The position numbers and the translations under genes were made by a program. DNA of 64,000 nt from Archegozetes longisetosus (taxonomy: Eukaryota > Arthropoda > Arachnida > Sarcoptiformes > Trhypochthoniidae): positions 1,364,001-1,428,000 of the forward strand of contig JAEMBT020000009.1 in the NCBI GenBank assembly GCA_018873245.2, written 5' to 3'. Of this stretch, positions 34,653 to 47,542 are shown piece by piece. The notes below the pieces were generated by a model, which saw nothing but the letters and a program-made list of their open reading frames with translations, did no database searches and was not told where the DNA came from. Positions within the stretch are counted from its first letter, which is position 1. Each line of letters begins with the position of its first letter.

Positions 34653-36241
34653 TATATTTGATCTTTATTTGGCATCAAAATTGTTGACATATGGAATAAT
34701 GGTGTTGAGACGTTGATTGATGTAATTTTTAAATGTTCCTTGTAATTCGCCGAAACTTATATTAATCAACTTAAAAGTAAGTTTATTTCGAAAAAATTTA
34801 ACCAAAAATATAATAAAAAGTTGAAAACTTTCGTGTTTTTGAGGACAGAAAAGCATTGCATTATCTACACAAAAAGTGATTCAATCGAATCTGGATGGGC
34901 TAGAGATTTTGATCCTAAACGAATAGTCGATATTTTGAGTTTTAACGACACGTTCGTATTCCTATTTTGTACTTACTTTGAAAATATAGGAATGGAGGCG
35001 AAGATTTTTGAGTAGAATGAGCACAACAGAACAATGAAACTGTCGTATGAGTCTTTCGATATACAGTATATCTTAAAGAGAAGTTTGAAGATCTATAATA
35101 GATCTAAACTGAATGCTCTGTCAACGTATTTTTGGATCTTGTGAACGAACCCATTCTATGAAATTCTTGAATATAAAATCAATATAACGACTAGTTTCGC
35201 TAAAAAATAGTACTACTATTTCTTCGGATGACAATTTGTAAGCAAAATATTAGCTTAGATTTGTCTCAATGATCTGCAGGTATTGTCAATGAAGTTTTAG
35301 GCGATTATAAACCCCATCAATTTAATAATTATTTGACTGCAATCTAATTGCTTATTGTCGGAACTCAAACTTAATGATTCTTCAGAATTGAATGTGACAC
35401 TAATTGTCACTATGATTATTATTGTCGTTCTTACTACCATTAGTTTCATACTGTATTACAAAAACAATCCTAGGATAATGACTAAACTTTTAAACAAAAT
35501 CACATATAATTAAAGCTCATTTTAATTGATTCTCTGATAAGAATCATTAAATTCTATTTAGAGTGAATTTCTTAAACTTTAAAAGACTTTTCATAAAATA
35601 TTCAATAATAGAGTTTCTTGTGATTAATATATCTCATCGATAGACTTATAACAAGATTAAGAGGTAGATGAAATGCACTTAAAGATTGAACTTTTGCTTA
35701 AAAATTAGTTTGAATTTTACTCTAGTATTGCAATGCATCCGTTAATCAGTTTCTATAGAATCATAATTACAGTAAAAAAAGATCTTATTATAACATCATA
35801 TGATAGTTATTGAAAATCATTCTTTGAAGGACAACATGTTTCATAAAACTTGATTTCACTTCATATGACCAGAGAAAGAGCAAAACTTCAGTGATAGGCT
35901 CAGATCCTTTAAACGTTGTAATTGATACCTTTTGAGAAAAGGCTAATTATAGCTTACATAGTATTAGAGTACAAAAAAAGTTATTCAATTGCGTCAGTCT
36001 TACGTAAGAGTGAATCAAGTATTTTGTCTACAAGTCTAATGGACATGCTAATCAATTTGTTTAAATTTTTATTTGAAAGACATTGAAAATTGTTATGAAA
36101 TCACAAATAATTTGCAATATCCTGTTTGAAGAAAAGTATTTATATACGACTGTTTATTCTTCATTTCTATCTATGATTGAGAAGCTGTCGTTTTTCACTC
36201 AAGTCTTGAAAACTTGTTGATCAAAAAGTTTCTCTAAAGAA
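34653..36241. other. Intergenic; promoter of next gene at its end
   Basis: No gene seen. A TATA box (ATTTATATAC) lies near 36139, about 100 bp before the start codon at 36242. Confidence 0.5.
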
Positions 36242-36959
36242 ATGAAGCTCTTTATTATAACTTTCGTTTTGTTCATAAGTTTGTCAGTGATTTATTGTAA
36301 GTAAATATTAATAAGAGCGTCAAATACACTTTTTATAATGAATTTTTTATTTTGTTCAAAACCTTACTCAAATTTTTATTCAATAATTTGAAGGTCAGGC
36401 CGAAGAAGAAGAGGCAGGAGTTGTTCAAAAAAGTAATAATTTTAATGAATAATCAAATGGTTCGGAATAATTAAATGCTAACAAAGCTATCACTTATTCC
36501 GTTCTTCTTGAAAACTACTTAACTGTTTTTTGTATAGATTTTTAAATAAATTTTTATATTGAAGGTAAAGATGACAATCCAGTAATTCCACCACTAAATG
36601 GTGGTCGAGGTCTGATCGATAGAGTCCGCGATAGAATAAGCTCTGGTTTGGGACGATTAAATGATGGTTTTGGTCAAATCCGAGACCGAATGCAAGAACA
36701 CTATCAGAGACATATCGAAAGACTTCAAAAAAAAGTAGTCGACTCGATGGAAAGATTGCAGTCATATGTCAACAGAAAGATAACAGAAACAACTGAACCT
36801 AAAGCTAAGGAATATCTCGAGAAATTGAACGAAAATATTGGTCAAGTGATGGAGTCATTGAGAAATATGCTCACCTCTGTTGAGACACGTGTTTCTGAAG
36901 CTGCAGATAGATTACCGAAAGTGCCCAAAGTTCCTGAGTATAAACTTTCTGGGGAATAA
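36242..36959 (+). CDS. Secreted amphipathic-helix protein
   Basis: Predicted 162-aa secreted protein. Exons are 36242-36296 (signal peptide MKLFIITFVLFISLSVIY, 55 nt like the A-I family), 36394-36432 (acidic mini-exon QAEEEEAGVVQK) and 36565-36959. All introns are phase 1. The mature chain is a run of charged amphipathic helices: GLIDRVRDRISSGLGRL, then an Arg/Gln-rich stretch with heptad-like spacing (RHIERLQKKVVDSMERLQSY), then a further helix to residue 145. The tail is LPKVPKVPEYKLSGE. It looks like a lipid-binding or coiled-coil exchangeable-apolipoprotein-like protein, though I cannot assign a family. The helical part resembles the middle segment of copies G, H and I. Confidence 0.78.
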
Positions 36960-39074
36960 CTTTGACATCACATTTATTGTTACTTTGATATAAGTTTTCG
37001 AAATAAAATTGATCTGTAAACTAGTTATTCTTTATCGAAAATCAAATAAAAATTTCGAAAAAATATCTCTCCTGACTCTTTTTAGTTATTTCATATCAAA
37101 TCTTATTTGAATGCGATTCAAAATCTGAAATTTCAGCTTAAAGTATAGCTAATGAATCATCAACTGAAACTTTATATTATCACAGAAAACATCAGTCATA
37201 TAAAAAATATATTTCTTTACGAGTCATCAGGATTTCAATGTTTATTTCAGCTTTGCATTCATGAACGCAAGGTATTAATTGCAGATCTTTAAAAATAAAA
37301 CCTTCATTTGCATCAAACTTATCAATTTTCATGAATGCCAGGCATTGAAAAATTGCTAGAGTCGAATCAAGGGAATAAGTAGGAATAGGTTTATTGCTGA
37401 CAGCACTTCGATTTTTAGCTTATGTAAATAAGTGAACGCATCAAGTAAAATCAGTGGATAGTTTTTTATATGAATTTAATTCTCTACCAGTTTATAGAAG
37501 AAGATTGTTCAAATATTTCTAACACTATTTTCTATGGGAATTAATAGATTCAAGTTTGAATTGAAGATAGAATAAATAAACGCATTTATTAACAATAATC
37601 AGTTCGAATAAAGAGCGCGCTAAAACAATGAACTCATGCTTAGTAAAACTCTAACTTTTGCTCTAAAAATACATTGATAATCACAAAATATAGCTCATTT
37701 TTCTGGCAGCATATTCACGTGTCTTTGTTGTGATATGACGCTTTGTTTTAATAATGGACGCACTCGCTTCTAGGAATTGAACGTTGTTGGGCACGCTTGA
37801 GAAACATAGCTTACGCAAATAGTTGAATAGCAAAGACAACAGTTTTCATCATAAAGGTAAAAAATAACTAAAGAAATTTACTCCAAGTTACTGCCAAACA
37901 CTATTATCTAAGACAAAACTATAGTCTGAAGAGCAGTGGACAAGACCTGCTATCTGTGATTAATAAAAATTTGAAATGTTAGATAATGTTTATACTTTTG
38001 GTGTACGAATTTTGGTTTGAGTAGCATGAGTAATGTAAAACTTATAAAAGATGAAATTCAGTGCCATTATTTTTGCTCACCTCCTTAACTTGTTTTATAT
38101 AGAAAGATAAATTCATACCAAAAACTACATGGCTTCCTAAAAATGATAATTTCGATAGTTTACTAATAATTCTACAACATATCAGTTCATTTGAAATTGT
38201 TATTCATTAAAAGTTACTGGAAAATATATGAGTTGCATAATAAATGTTTGATACCTAATTATAAAATCATTAGTACCCTATATACATTGGTAGGAGCAGT
38301 AATAATAAATCTTTGAAAAGATGGGGAAATTACCTAAAATTGATTTGGCATACTAAGGTATTAAATATATGAGTATTCTGAGAAGTCTGTACAACAGTAA
38401 AGAAAACTCTATTCACTGTTCTTGCCTCAAGTCAATCAGTTTTATATCGATTAATATTTTAACTGCATGCAGTCATTCGACATTGACTTTACTGGAACCG
38501 TCTAATGGAGATGCACAATATTTTGTTTGTCTTTCAAGGAATGAATAAATAGCAAAACCTGATTTCTTTGAAAGCTAGCTGAGTATAATGTTTTACGAGG
38601 TATAATATTGCTTGATGAGGATTCAATAGTTAAGCAATAATTAATCAAATAAATCAATTCTCCGAAGTTTAATCAATTATGAAATATTGACACAGTGCAA
38701 CTATGACAATCAAACTTAAACTCTCCTTAGAATTTAATCTGAATTTTCATCCGATTCATAGAAATCTATTGACAAACATTTCAAAGATCTTCATAATAAA
38801 TCAATAAATATTTTCTTATTATTTCATCCTTGAATTGCAGGACCAATGAAATAAAGTTTTTAACGACAACTAATATCACTCGAGGCTACATTAAAAAGTT
38901 GCTCAACGACGCCCTCGAATAACAGATTCATCTTATTTTGGCTAAATAATTATTAATGACTCATTTATTCTTATTTATAGTCACTTTTGGTAGTTCTTTA
39001 AGGTATACTATTTAAGGAAAGTTAAACTTGAAAACTCTCAGTCACTTTCATTCTCATTGAATAACTGTGAAAGT
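36960..39074. other. Intergenic, no gene seen
   Basis: AT-rich. AATAAA-like signals near 37003 may serve the upstream gene. No transposon ends or exons were identified. Confidence 0.5.
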
Positions 39075-40143
39075 ATGAACATCTTCAAGATAGGATTAGT
39101 TTTTCTCGTCTGCATAGCTCTGGCTAATTGTAAGTATGATTTCTTAAAACTTTCTTTAGAATTTTTTAAAAACAGAATCAAAACAAATGATTTTGATGAA
39201 TAGATATAATTTTGGTTCTGATCTTCAGTTTTCTTGTCTATAACAAAAATTTATTCAAAAAAAAGGTTTTATTACTTCTCAGATTAGATAGGGTTTGATG
39301 TCACAGATACTAAAAATTTTGATTAAGTTGGGACTTATCACAAAACTAATAATTTTAAGAATAAAATTTAATTTTTGACTGCACATTAAAAACTTTTTAC
39401 TAAAAAATATACTGAAAATAGGCCAAGAGTCAGAAGAACCTGTAGAAAATCCAGATGTAAATGACACCGAGAATGACACACCACCAGAAACATCGTCAGA
39501 AACACCAGAAGATAAACCTGAATTACAGCCAGAACCATCGACTCCATCACCAGAATCTAGTGAAAACTCAACTTCGACTACTGAGAGTCCATCCAAAGAT
39601 GAGGCAGAGTTAACAATCATAACAATTAGCCGAGAACCACAAACTCCAAGATGTCTGTTATGCAATTTATTGTCCAGAGGTTTCCAGCGATCGCCGTTTG
39701 GGTCTTCAGGCAATTACCCGACATTTTCCCGCGTTCCTAGTCCTCGATATCCTCCACCGCTCTATAGAAATCCCACAGAAAATACTTTCAGATTATTCAC
39801 GTTTAAGGATCCGCTCGCGAACTATACTAGGCCTCAGAGATTTCGGCAATTAATGCAAGACATGATTGGGTTGGAGTTAATGAGATTTGAAAAAATGATT
39901 GATCAACAGATGGAAATTACTGAGGATAGCGCTGAAAGAACTGGTCTTCAAAATGTTTTGAATGGTTTGAAACAATTTCAACAAGTCCTAAAAGATAATC
40001 AACTGTTTAATTTTATGGAAATTATGAGAAATCATAACTCTGGCAACGATGAAGGCAGTGAACCATCTGATGAAAGTGCTGGTGATGATAACAGACATCG
40101 TTTTAGGCCATCTGAAGAGAATCCTGACGACTTATATAAATAA
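39075..40143 (+). CDS. Secreted Pro/Glu/Ser/Thr-rich protein with helical C-terminus
   Basis: Predicted 258-aa secreted protein. Exon 1 is 39075-39129 (signal peptide MNIFKIGLVFLVCIALAN, 55 nt) and exon 2 is 39422-40143, phase 1 with the Cys codon split T|GC as in the A-I family. Residues 20-75 are an acidic mucin-like linker rich in Pro, Glu, Ser and Thr (SETPEDKPELQPEPSTPSPE), with several sequons. A short CLLC pair follows, then a Pro/Tyr/Arg-rich stretch (VPSPRYPPPLYRNP). A helical domain from about residue 150 to 220 is rich in Gln/Met/Leu (RFRQLMQDMIGLELMRFEKM), and the acidic tail ends DDLYK. Family not recognised. The intact 722-nt second exon and strong signal peptide support a real gene. 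Confidence 0.78.
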
Positions 40144-41871
40144 ATCTAAAATTTTGTTTAAAAAATGAGAGCCAGATATCAGTTGTTGTTTCATATTCCA
40201 ATGAGAATGTCATATTTTTTTTATTAAAATCTGAAAATTTTCAAGATTTAATGTTCAACTTATTTTTGTGCAATTAAAATTTATTTCGCCTCAATTTAAA
40301 GGATTCATAAATTTATTTGAAGGCCAACAATAAATTTGATAGTAAGACAAGAGTATAGAAACTTGATTAATTAAAACTAAATTTTCTCAAGTAATTCATG
40401 CATTTACTCTTACTTTACTGGGACAAATTAAGAAAAGCGTGACTGAATAGAAAACGTTTTAATCAGTATTTTAAATCGGGCGTTCACTATAAAAACAACT
40501 GTTTATTTGTAGTTAAGTAAGATAGCAGAATCGTATTCTGACAACGTTATATCCGCATTCACCCATAAACTTTACAAGTCTTGATTATTCACTTTCATTT
40601 ATTTTATCTCTTATGAGTATTTTTACAGAAATTCTACTTAAATAAGTAGATTGTTTCTGGGAATTCAATGTTTACTAACAACACGAATGACCCGACTATA
40701 ACTAAGCACTACTTTTGTTGTTTATATCCCTTATCGATGATCGTTAATAGTAAAAAGTTCTTAATCAGGCTCTATCACTCACATTATTATTCATAATTTT
40801 TTTATCAAAACGATTGAAGCAAAAAATTTCTTGAATACTTTTGTATCTGGTTTCATAGTTAAAGCCCGATACATGAAAGTGCTAACCACAAGGTAAAAGT
40901 TAGGATTCATACTTGATAAAAATAATGATAAATTCTTGAATAAAAAAGTCAATTTTAATCATATAAAAGTTGATTCATTGATAAAAATGACGCTCAATCT
41001 AATTGACAATCATTAATAGATGGTGACTTTAATAACTCGCAGTCGTTTTATATTAATTGTTGAACAGGGAAAAAGTGAATGAGTAAAGCGCTCTCATAAT
41101 AACATTGAATTACTAAACACATGAAAGAACAATAAAATGATTGAATTGTCTATAAAACTGAAAAGGCGATAATTATCACAAAGCTAATCGAAAAACATAA
41201 TAATTATATGTAAAGTTCATAACTATTATCTTATATAGATATTGGATATGAAGTTAATAAGCGTTTTTGTTGATTAATTTTGAGCCTTATGGAAGTTTAA
41301 AGATTACATCTGATAATTACTTTAAACTTTGGATCAATTATAAATAATTGAATCGATAGTCAAAATTTAACTTATTTATTGCTAATTAATTCAGAACTTT
41401 AGACCTAAATCAGTTAAAAGGAGAAACTTAGTAAGAAAATAGTTTAATGGCAACACACAATTGACATGTTATCACATATTTATTTTAATTGATAAACACC
41501 ATTATTTTCCTCATAAACCTTTTCAATGGTTGTGAACTTTGAAAATATTTTCTCAAAGACAAACGCTTTGATGCTTTAAAGGTCTGAAAGTTTTCACGCA
41601 ATATGACAATAAAAATAATGAAATAAATGATCAGATGAGGTTTTTCTTCGTGAGATAAGTTAATGTTTTCATAGACAAATATTGAAGTTCATATAAATTA
41701 TTTAAAAGTCTTATCTAAACTAATTTCATTTCTCTCAACATTTAATATTATTTTCACTTATTTCTTATAAAGTGACAAGATTATTTGTGCGAATGATTAA
41801 GCGTTTGAAATTTGATTAATTTATTCCTTATTTATTGTTGAAGTTGAAACTGAACAAATTTGATTTCTATA
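40144..41871. other. Intergenic, no gene seen
   Basis: AT-rich, no supported exon or transposon end. Confidence 0.5.
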
Positions 41872-42435
41872 ATGTCAGCAACAATCATTCATGTCATAGT
41901 GTTTGTGCTAATTTTAGACTATTTCACTTGTGGTAAGTTTTCAATGCTAACATGCAATTAATATATTATTTGTCTAACAAACTTTTAAAATTGTTTCTTA
42001 GAAGATGATTTTTTTGATAATCATCATAACAGTGTAAAACCTCACGACGAGCACGTCATATATGAATACAGACATGAATATGAAGAACCAAAAACTCCGT
42101 TTGAGCTTAAATACAAACCTAATATAGAAATACATCACACTGATGATGGAAAATCACATCATAATAATGTACTTGTGATTGATTTTACAAAATCTAAATC
42201 ACATGGTGACCATCATGATCATGATGACCTTCATGAATACCATGACCATCATGATCATGATGACCATCACGACCATCATGGGCATCATATAACTCATTAC
42301 GTAATTCACTATATCTACAAGCCACCTAAGCGTAAGATTACTGAAGAAGAAATTGAAATCAATAGAAGAGACAGAATTAATTTCTGGAAGGCATTAATCG
42401 GTGGCTTAGGATTTTTTAGGAACCGTACAGGATAA
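41872..42435 (+). CDS. Secreted His/Asp-rich protein
   Basis: Predicted 164-aa protein. Exon 1 is 41872-41932 (signal peptide MSATIIHVIVFVLILDYFTC) and exon 2 is 42002-42435, phase 1. The mature chain is acidic and Tyr/Glu-rich at first. It then has a dense His/Asp segment at about residues 85-120 made of HDHHDHD-type units and GHH, and ends in a basic segment (KPPKRKITEEEIEINRRD) plus a hydrophobic patch (FWKALIGGLGFF). Interleaved His and Asp suggest binding of Zn2+, Cu2+ or Ca2+ outside the cell, or cross-linking in a secretion; this is inferred from composition only. The imperfect CATGATCATGAT-type DNA repeat shows the tract grew by slippage. Confidence 0.75.
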
Positions 42436-43861
42436 TAGGGATCACCTCATCGTTTTGAAATTACTATTGAAGTACCAGAAGTGAGTTATTTGGTGTAAAG
42501 TTTGTAGATAAGATAATTTTCTAAATAAGACAAATTATTTGAGCCTAAAATACCGTACATATTCTTGTTGATTGATCACATAGATAATAAACTTAATGCA
42601 TACCTGTGTTGTTAGCTTTGAAGCAATTTAACCTATTTTACTGTAGTTTATCACTATTTTACTATAAATTCTGGTTATAAATCATATGTTTTTTTAAATC
42701 TGAGCTTTACTTTTGAGACTAAAATACTAGAAAGTATACATTTAAATATATATACACATCATTTTTTATTTCAGTTAATTATTCAATTCTTCATTCAACT
42801 CAATGATAAGTCTTATCACCAAAAGTTTTAACGAAATAATAAAATATGAATGATTTACATATTATTATACAAATGGTTGTTAATGCAAACTCTCACTCAT
42901 ATCAAAATATATTGAAGTCAAGCTAAATATATGACAAGCATATCAGAAGTTAGATTAGTTCTAAGCTCTTAATAATTGAGATTCCTTTTCATTTTAGTGT
43001 TCAATACTTATAATCTTAAATATAAGGCTCAGATTCATGAGTCTATTCTTAGGTCTAAGAGATAATGATTACAAGTATAACTGATAACACAGTAAAGAAA
43101 AATTTCCTAAATTGGAATAAGTGGTAGTATTACTTGTCTTTATAGTATAAAATTGTTTTGGAAAATTAATAGATATAATAAATATAAATGACTTAAAACT
43201 ATATAAAACATAAATAAAATTAATATTGTATTATTTGATGTAATGGTTGGTTTACGGAACTGAAGTTCCCAAGCACTTGTAAACTTGTAAATTAAAGTAA
43301 AAGTATTGACACAAACTTTTACGTAAATTTAATAATTTATCGGGAAAACAGATTTCATTTGACAGTTGTTTTAATCATGTTTAGAAAAACATTATAAGTA
43401 ATAAATAATTTAATCTAAATTATTGTGTCGAATTACAAGTGAACTTTTCAATTTTATGAACTTTGATTATGCTATTCTACATAATCGTCATAAGTTACTT
43501 ATTTGTTGATTAAGCGGAAACCAATAACTTCGCAAATTAGCACAAATAATGGAATAACTAAAATAGCAAAATAAATGAAGATCATTCAAAGAAAATGTAT
43601 AAAAATGCATAAAAATGTCAAAAATAAAATCTTTTCTTAGCGAGGTTCAAGTATTTTATCTGAAAGAAGCGTTGATCTAATCCTTATCGTAAACTTGACT
43701 TCGTTTGATAGAGCTAATGAGAAAATGATGTTAATGTGTAGTGTATTCTATGAAACCTCAAGTTTTCGACTGCGCACAAAATATAATTATTATATTTTGG
43801 CAGTTATACAATTGTTGAAGTGATTTATGCAAATGAGAATATTCTCTTATCTTCCTCACAT

Positions 43862-43934
43862 GCCTCGGTAGCGCAGTAGGTAGCGCGTAAGTCTCATAAT
43901 CTTAAGGTCGTGAGTTCGATCCTCACCCGGGGCA
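43862..43934 (+). tRNA. tRNA-Met (elongator), anticodon CAT
   Basis: A 73-nt cloverleaf. The acceptor arms GCCTCGG and CCGGGGC pair throughout with one G-U. The D arm contains TAGCGCAGTAGGTAGCGC, the anticodon loop is CTCATAA, and the T arm is GTGAG/CTCAC around TTCGATC, with discriminator A. No CCA is encoded and there is no intron, typical of a nuclear tRNA. Sequence identity to animal elongator tRNA-Met is very high. Confidence 0.96.
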
Positions 43935-45061
43935 TTGTTTTGCATCATTCTAACTCTAATTTTATCTCATTTTTGCATTTTTTGCAGAATTGTCTATTGA
44001 TAATACATTGAATTTGACACAAAATAATTAATCTATGATAAAGCCCAAAAAATGTCTCTCGAATTATTATAAATATAAATCTAATCGTCTAAGTGATATT
44101 TCACTAAGTATTGAATCTGATCGTAAGTATTATTATTCTAGGTTGTACTATCAGCCATAAAATTATATATCAAAATGTGTGTTTAAAATACAGTAGAAGC
44201 CAATCAGAATTAAATCAAACAAGGGCTAGATTGAGTAAATAATTTTGTCATTATTTTAATGAGTATAATTTCTAATGAGTCATGAAATGTGAAACTTATC
44301 TTTAAATCTCTTTAAGTGTTATAATTTGTATCGAACTTTAACATAAGTAACTTAAATTCATCAAATAAATAATTGAGAAAAGTTTAATGTAAACAATTTA
44401 TGAACTCTTTATCAGTAAAACGATTAATACAAAAGTTCATTATATTGTTTTGCAAAAGGTCAAACCTAACTAAAGTTTATAAAAGCTTTCAAAATGTTGG
44501 TTACTTGAATATTAAAGCGATCCCTGAGTATGTAAGGCGCGAAAAAGCATTATTTAACATATACATTTTTCGGATAGTACAAAAAGTATTAAAGTGCAAG
44601 AACACTATCAAAAAAATTGATCCTGAGTCGATCATTGAGTTAATCGTTATTTCAAATAAATGACCGGCAATTTTCATCAAAATCGAATTAAAGGTTTTCA
44701 TTTTGTAACAATTTATACTCTCCGACTCAATACAACTTTCCAAATTTTGAAATAGATCTCAGTCGAGAGTATATTCGAAAAGTTATTGACTCGTAGAATT
44801 TAAATTTTCACAAAATGCAAATATCTAACAAAATTATAGGTTTAAAAATCTTTATTAAGCTTCTATTTCTATAAAAATTTTACAACAAATCTTCTGATAG
44901 TAGAAAGACAAAAATATTCTCTAAAGACATCTGTTACGAGATTTTTATCTAAAATTATTAATAATCGGATAATCAATTTTAGCAAATCGTGACATCAGAA
45001 AAATAATTCAAATATAAGTTTTTATTAATTTTAAAATCATAGACAGCAGAGTTATTCAAAA

Positions 45062-45097
45062 TTAATTACTTGCAAATGTTTGGGATCCTATATAAAC
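45062..45097 (+). promoter_or_regulatory. Family promoter block, copy F
   Basis: TTAATTACTTGCAAATGTTT then GGGATCCTATATAAAC. The CAAGTG core is changed to CAAATG; the TATA box is intact. Confidence 0.7.
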
Positions 45098-45163
45098 CGG
45101 GAAGAAATGCATTGAAAATCATAGACTATTTGTTGTTCGAAGCAGATTCAAATAGAAACTAAA

Positions 45164-45553
45164 ATGAAATATTCAATAACGATCGCACTCTTGGTTCTTG
45201 CCATAGGACTCGCTAATTGTAATTAAACTTTTATTTCATAAACTTTCATTATTGCTTTTGTAGTTCTCAAAAGTTAATACATTTTAATCGTTATCAACTA
45301 AATAATAATTAATTTTGTTCATTTCTGAAATGAAGGCGACCCCCACAGAAGAGCTGGAAGAGGACGTAATCATCACGGATTTGGAGAACATGGATCTGGT
45401 CGATGCAACGGAGGATCATCTACTGCCAACAGCACTCAAACAACTATCGCTGCAAATACTACTCTAACGCATATTGATGCAAATAGTACTCTAACACCCA
45501 TTGATGCCAATAACACTTTAACACCAACTGATGCAAATGTTACAACTGTTTAA
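45164..45553 (+). CDS. Secreted sequon-repeat protein, copy F
   Basis: Predicted 90-aa protein. Exon 1 is 45164-45218 and exon 2 is 45336-45553, phase 1, with the family signal peptide (MKYSITIALLVLAIGLAN). The mature chain has DPHRRAGRGRN, one His/Gly unit with Glu in place of Gly (HHGFGEHGSG), RCNGGSSTANST, then three to four 9-residue Thr-rich sequon repeats (types TLTHIDANS and TLTPIDANN). The frame is intact. A transposon with an intron-containing transposase is inserted about 210 bp beyond the stop. Confidence 0.85.
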
Positions 45554-45761
45554 GAGTTTAAATCTAAACTTTTCTCAACCAAATCAATGGATTTCATAAT
45601 TCAAAGTTTTCGGTGATTAAAATTTTGTTTCCAAAAATAAAATTCTTTTAAAATAGTTTCTAATATGAACTTAACAACTTTTGATTCAACTAAACATCAA
45701 TAATATTGTTATTTCAACTTTAATGATTTTAAATTCACTTTGAATACAGATTTTTAATATA

Positions 45762-47542
45762 CACCTGACGCAGAAATTAGGTTGACTCGCAAAATCTTTA
45801 TAACTTTTGACTGGATTAACCGATTTTGAAAATTTTTTCACCAAATTAATCAAGAATAAATGTAATTTCCTAAAATGTAACTCATTTTTTGAAAATAAAA
45901 TATGGAAGACAAAATATTCCAGTTCAAATGAAAAAGTAGAAAAATTAAGAGAAAAACAAAAAATTTATTGAATTGATTTAAAAATTTCAATATTTTGTGT
46001 GATCCCCCTTGTGACAAACGAACAGCCTCGAGTCTGCAAGGCATCGATTCCAACAAATCTATGAAGTAACCCCTATAAGTAGGGTTCGATAGCTTTGCCT
46101 ATGCTCTATTAAGAGCGCTCAACAAGTCTCTTCTCGAACCAAATATTGTGCGCTCATTTCGAACCAAATGCTTCAAAATCGAACCAACATTCTCAACGTG
46201 ATTCAAATCAAGAGAAAGACTGAAAAATCAATAAATCAGAAAAAATCGACAATTAATAATTCTCAAATACCTTGGATGTGGTAAAACAAAATCTTCGTGT
46301 TGCCTGATGTTCTGGGTTATCCAATCTCTAACATGATTTGAATTGTGCACCGGATGGTTGTCGTGCAAAATTAAAACGTTTCCATCATTGAAATGTGTTT
46401 GGATGTATGGAATCAGGGAATTGTCCAGAAATTCAGTGTAGGACTCTTTTGTCAGACGATCGGCTGGAAATATCGGTCCCATTCCATGAAAACTAAAATT
46501 GAAGAAGCAGAAATTAGTAAAACAAAATCAGAATTTTTAAGTTACCAAGCAATAAATGAAACACTGAAACGGCGTGTTCTGGATCTGAGAGCGATGTTCT
46601 GCTCATCAAATCGTGTTTTATTCAGCCTTCAGACGTAAAATTTTCCTCTTTCGTCAGAAGAGATAGAGAATTCATCATTCGATATGGCTCGTGACCAATC
46701 GATTAAATTCCAATCAGAAAACTGTTCCGAATATTGTAGTCTTCTTTGACGGTGAATGCCGGTCAATAGCTCTTTCTGCACCGCCACTCTTCTCTTAATT
46801 CCTGATAATTCAGAAAAAAATTAATTTTTAAAAATCATTAGATATCTAAAAACATTGTTCTTTGAGGCGATTTCGAATTGTGGCCTCACTAATCGATTGA
46901 ATTCGTTCGTTGTCTCAATTCTGGTATTTCTTTGAGTTCATTGATTTCGGCCCAATTGTTGTGAAGAGTGGCTAGAGCTAATGTCTGGTCATCTTCTGCT
47001 ATTGTCTTACGATGGCGGCCAGCATTGTGTGGAACCGTAAGGAAAGGCTCTTCATTGTCCTCGATTTCTTTCCATTTATAGAAAGTCTGTTTTGAAATTC
47101 CTTAAAATCAAGGAAATAATTATAATTTATTGACAACTGATTGAATACATACCGACTCTCCTCATAATCACCGATTGACTGGTGTTTTGAGCTCTTAATT
47201 TAATAAATAATCGATATTTCAATTCTCTTTCTTCGGCAGTAAAACTCATTTTTATAATTGAAATCGAGGGTGAAATAAATGCGAACAAGTTTTAGCTCAA
47301 ATTTTCAATAAATGACGTTTCCATAAGCGATTGTGCATTAAACCGAATTTTCTTACCGAAAAAAATTTGATTCTTTACTCAAATCACTATAACTTTTTCA
47401 TCTTCTTGAATATTCAAATTTCCTTCAAGTCAAACAAATTACATTTATTCTTGATTAATTTGGTGAAAAAATTTTGAAAATCGGTTCATCCAGTCAAAAG
47501 TTATAAAGATTTTGCGAGTCAACCTAATTTCTGCGTCAGGTG
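45762..47542 (-). mobile_element. DD38E-type Tc1/mariner element
   Basis: Terminal inverted repeats of about 110 bp (start CACCTGACGCAGAAATTAGG) are flanked by TA (45760-45761 and 47543-47544). Length is 1.78 kb. It carries one transposase gene on the minus strand, interrupted by introns and by lesions, annotated separately. The long and well-preserved ends suggest fairly recent arrival. Confidence 0.93.
46100..47249 (-). pseudogene. Tc1/mariner transposase with spliceosomal introns, damaged
   Basis: Start MSFTAEERELKYRLF at 47249, with a helix-turn-helix N-terminus. Intron 1 is 47152-47101 (GTATGT...TTTTAAG) and the frame continues GISKQTFYKW. Further introns are suggested before GIKRRVAVQKEL (acceptor near 46800), before FHGMGPIFP (GTAACT...TTTTAG, about 46550-46490), and after the second Asp, between PHP and SLSLDLNHVEN. 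Catalytic residues visible are D in NDEFS, D in LHDNHPVH and E in LNHVEN; D to E has about 38 intervening residues if that last intron is removed, which suggests DD38E. A frameshift lies near 46890-46905, an in-frame stop interrupts the middle part near 46635, and a further in-frame stop (TAG) lies near 46107. Confidence 0.75.

Larger units (their letters stand above)
42800..45160. repeat. Segmental-duplication copy (F block)
   Basis: Positions 42805-43760 match 27018-27900; 44880-45160 match 28190-28250 plus 29430-29672. The AGAAAGAC site at about 44905 is the empty site for the foldback element at 28253. About 43800-44660, including the tRNA, is not shared with the D block. Nearby 44650-44760 is in inverted order relative to it. 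Short open frames at 44400-44743 are not convincing genes. Confidence 0.7.

Noticed and set aside
34665-35015. Short frames near 34.7-35.0 kb
   Set aside because: No motif, no conserved copy, and composition like the intergenic background.
43862-43934. SINE head rather than a true tRNA at 43.9 kb
   Set aside because: All arms pair, the anticodon loop is normal, and there is no body or A-rich tail after it.
44400-44743. Overlapping + and - frames of about 80 aa
   Set aside because: No splice support, no signal or domain, and low-complexity AT-rich composition.
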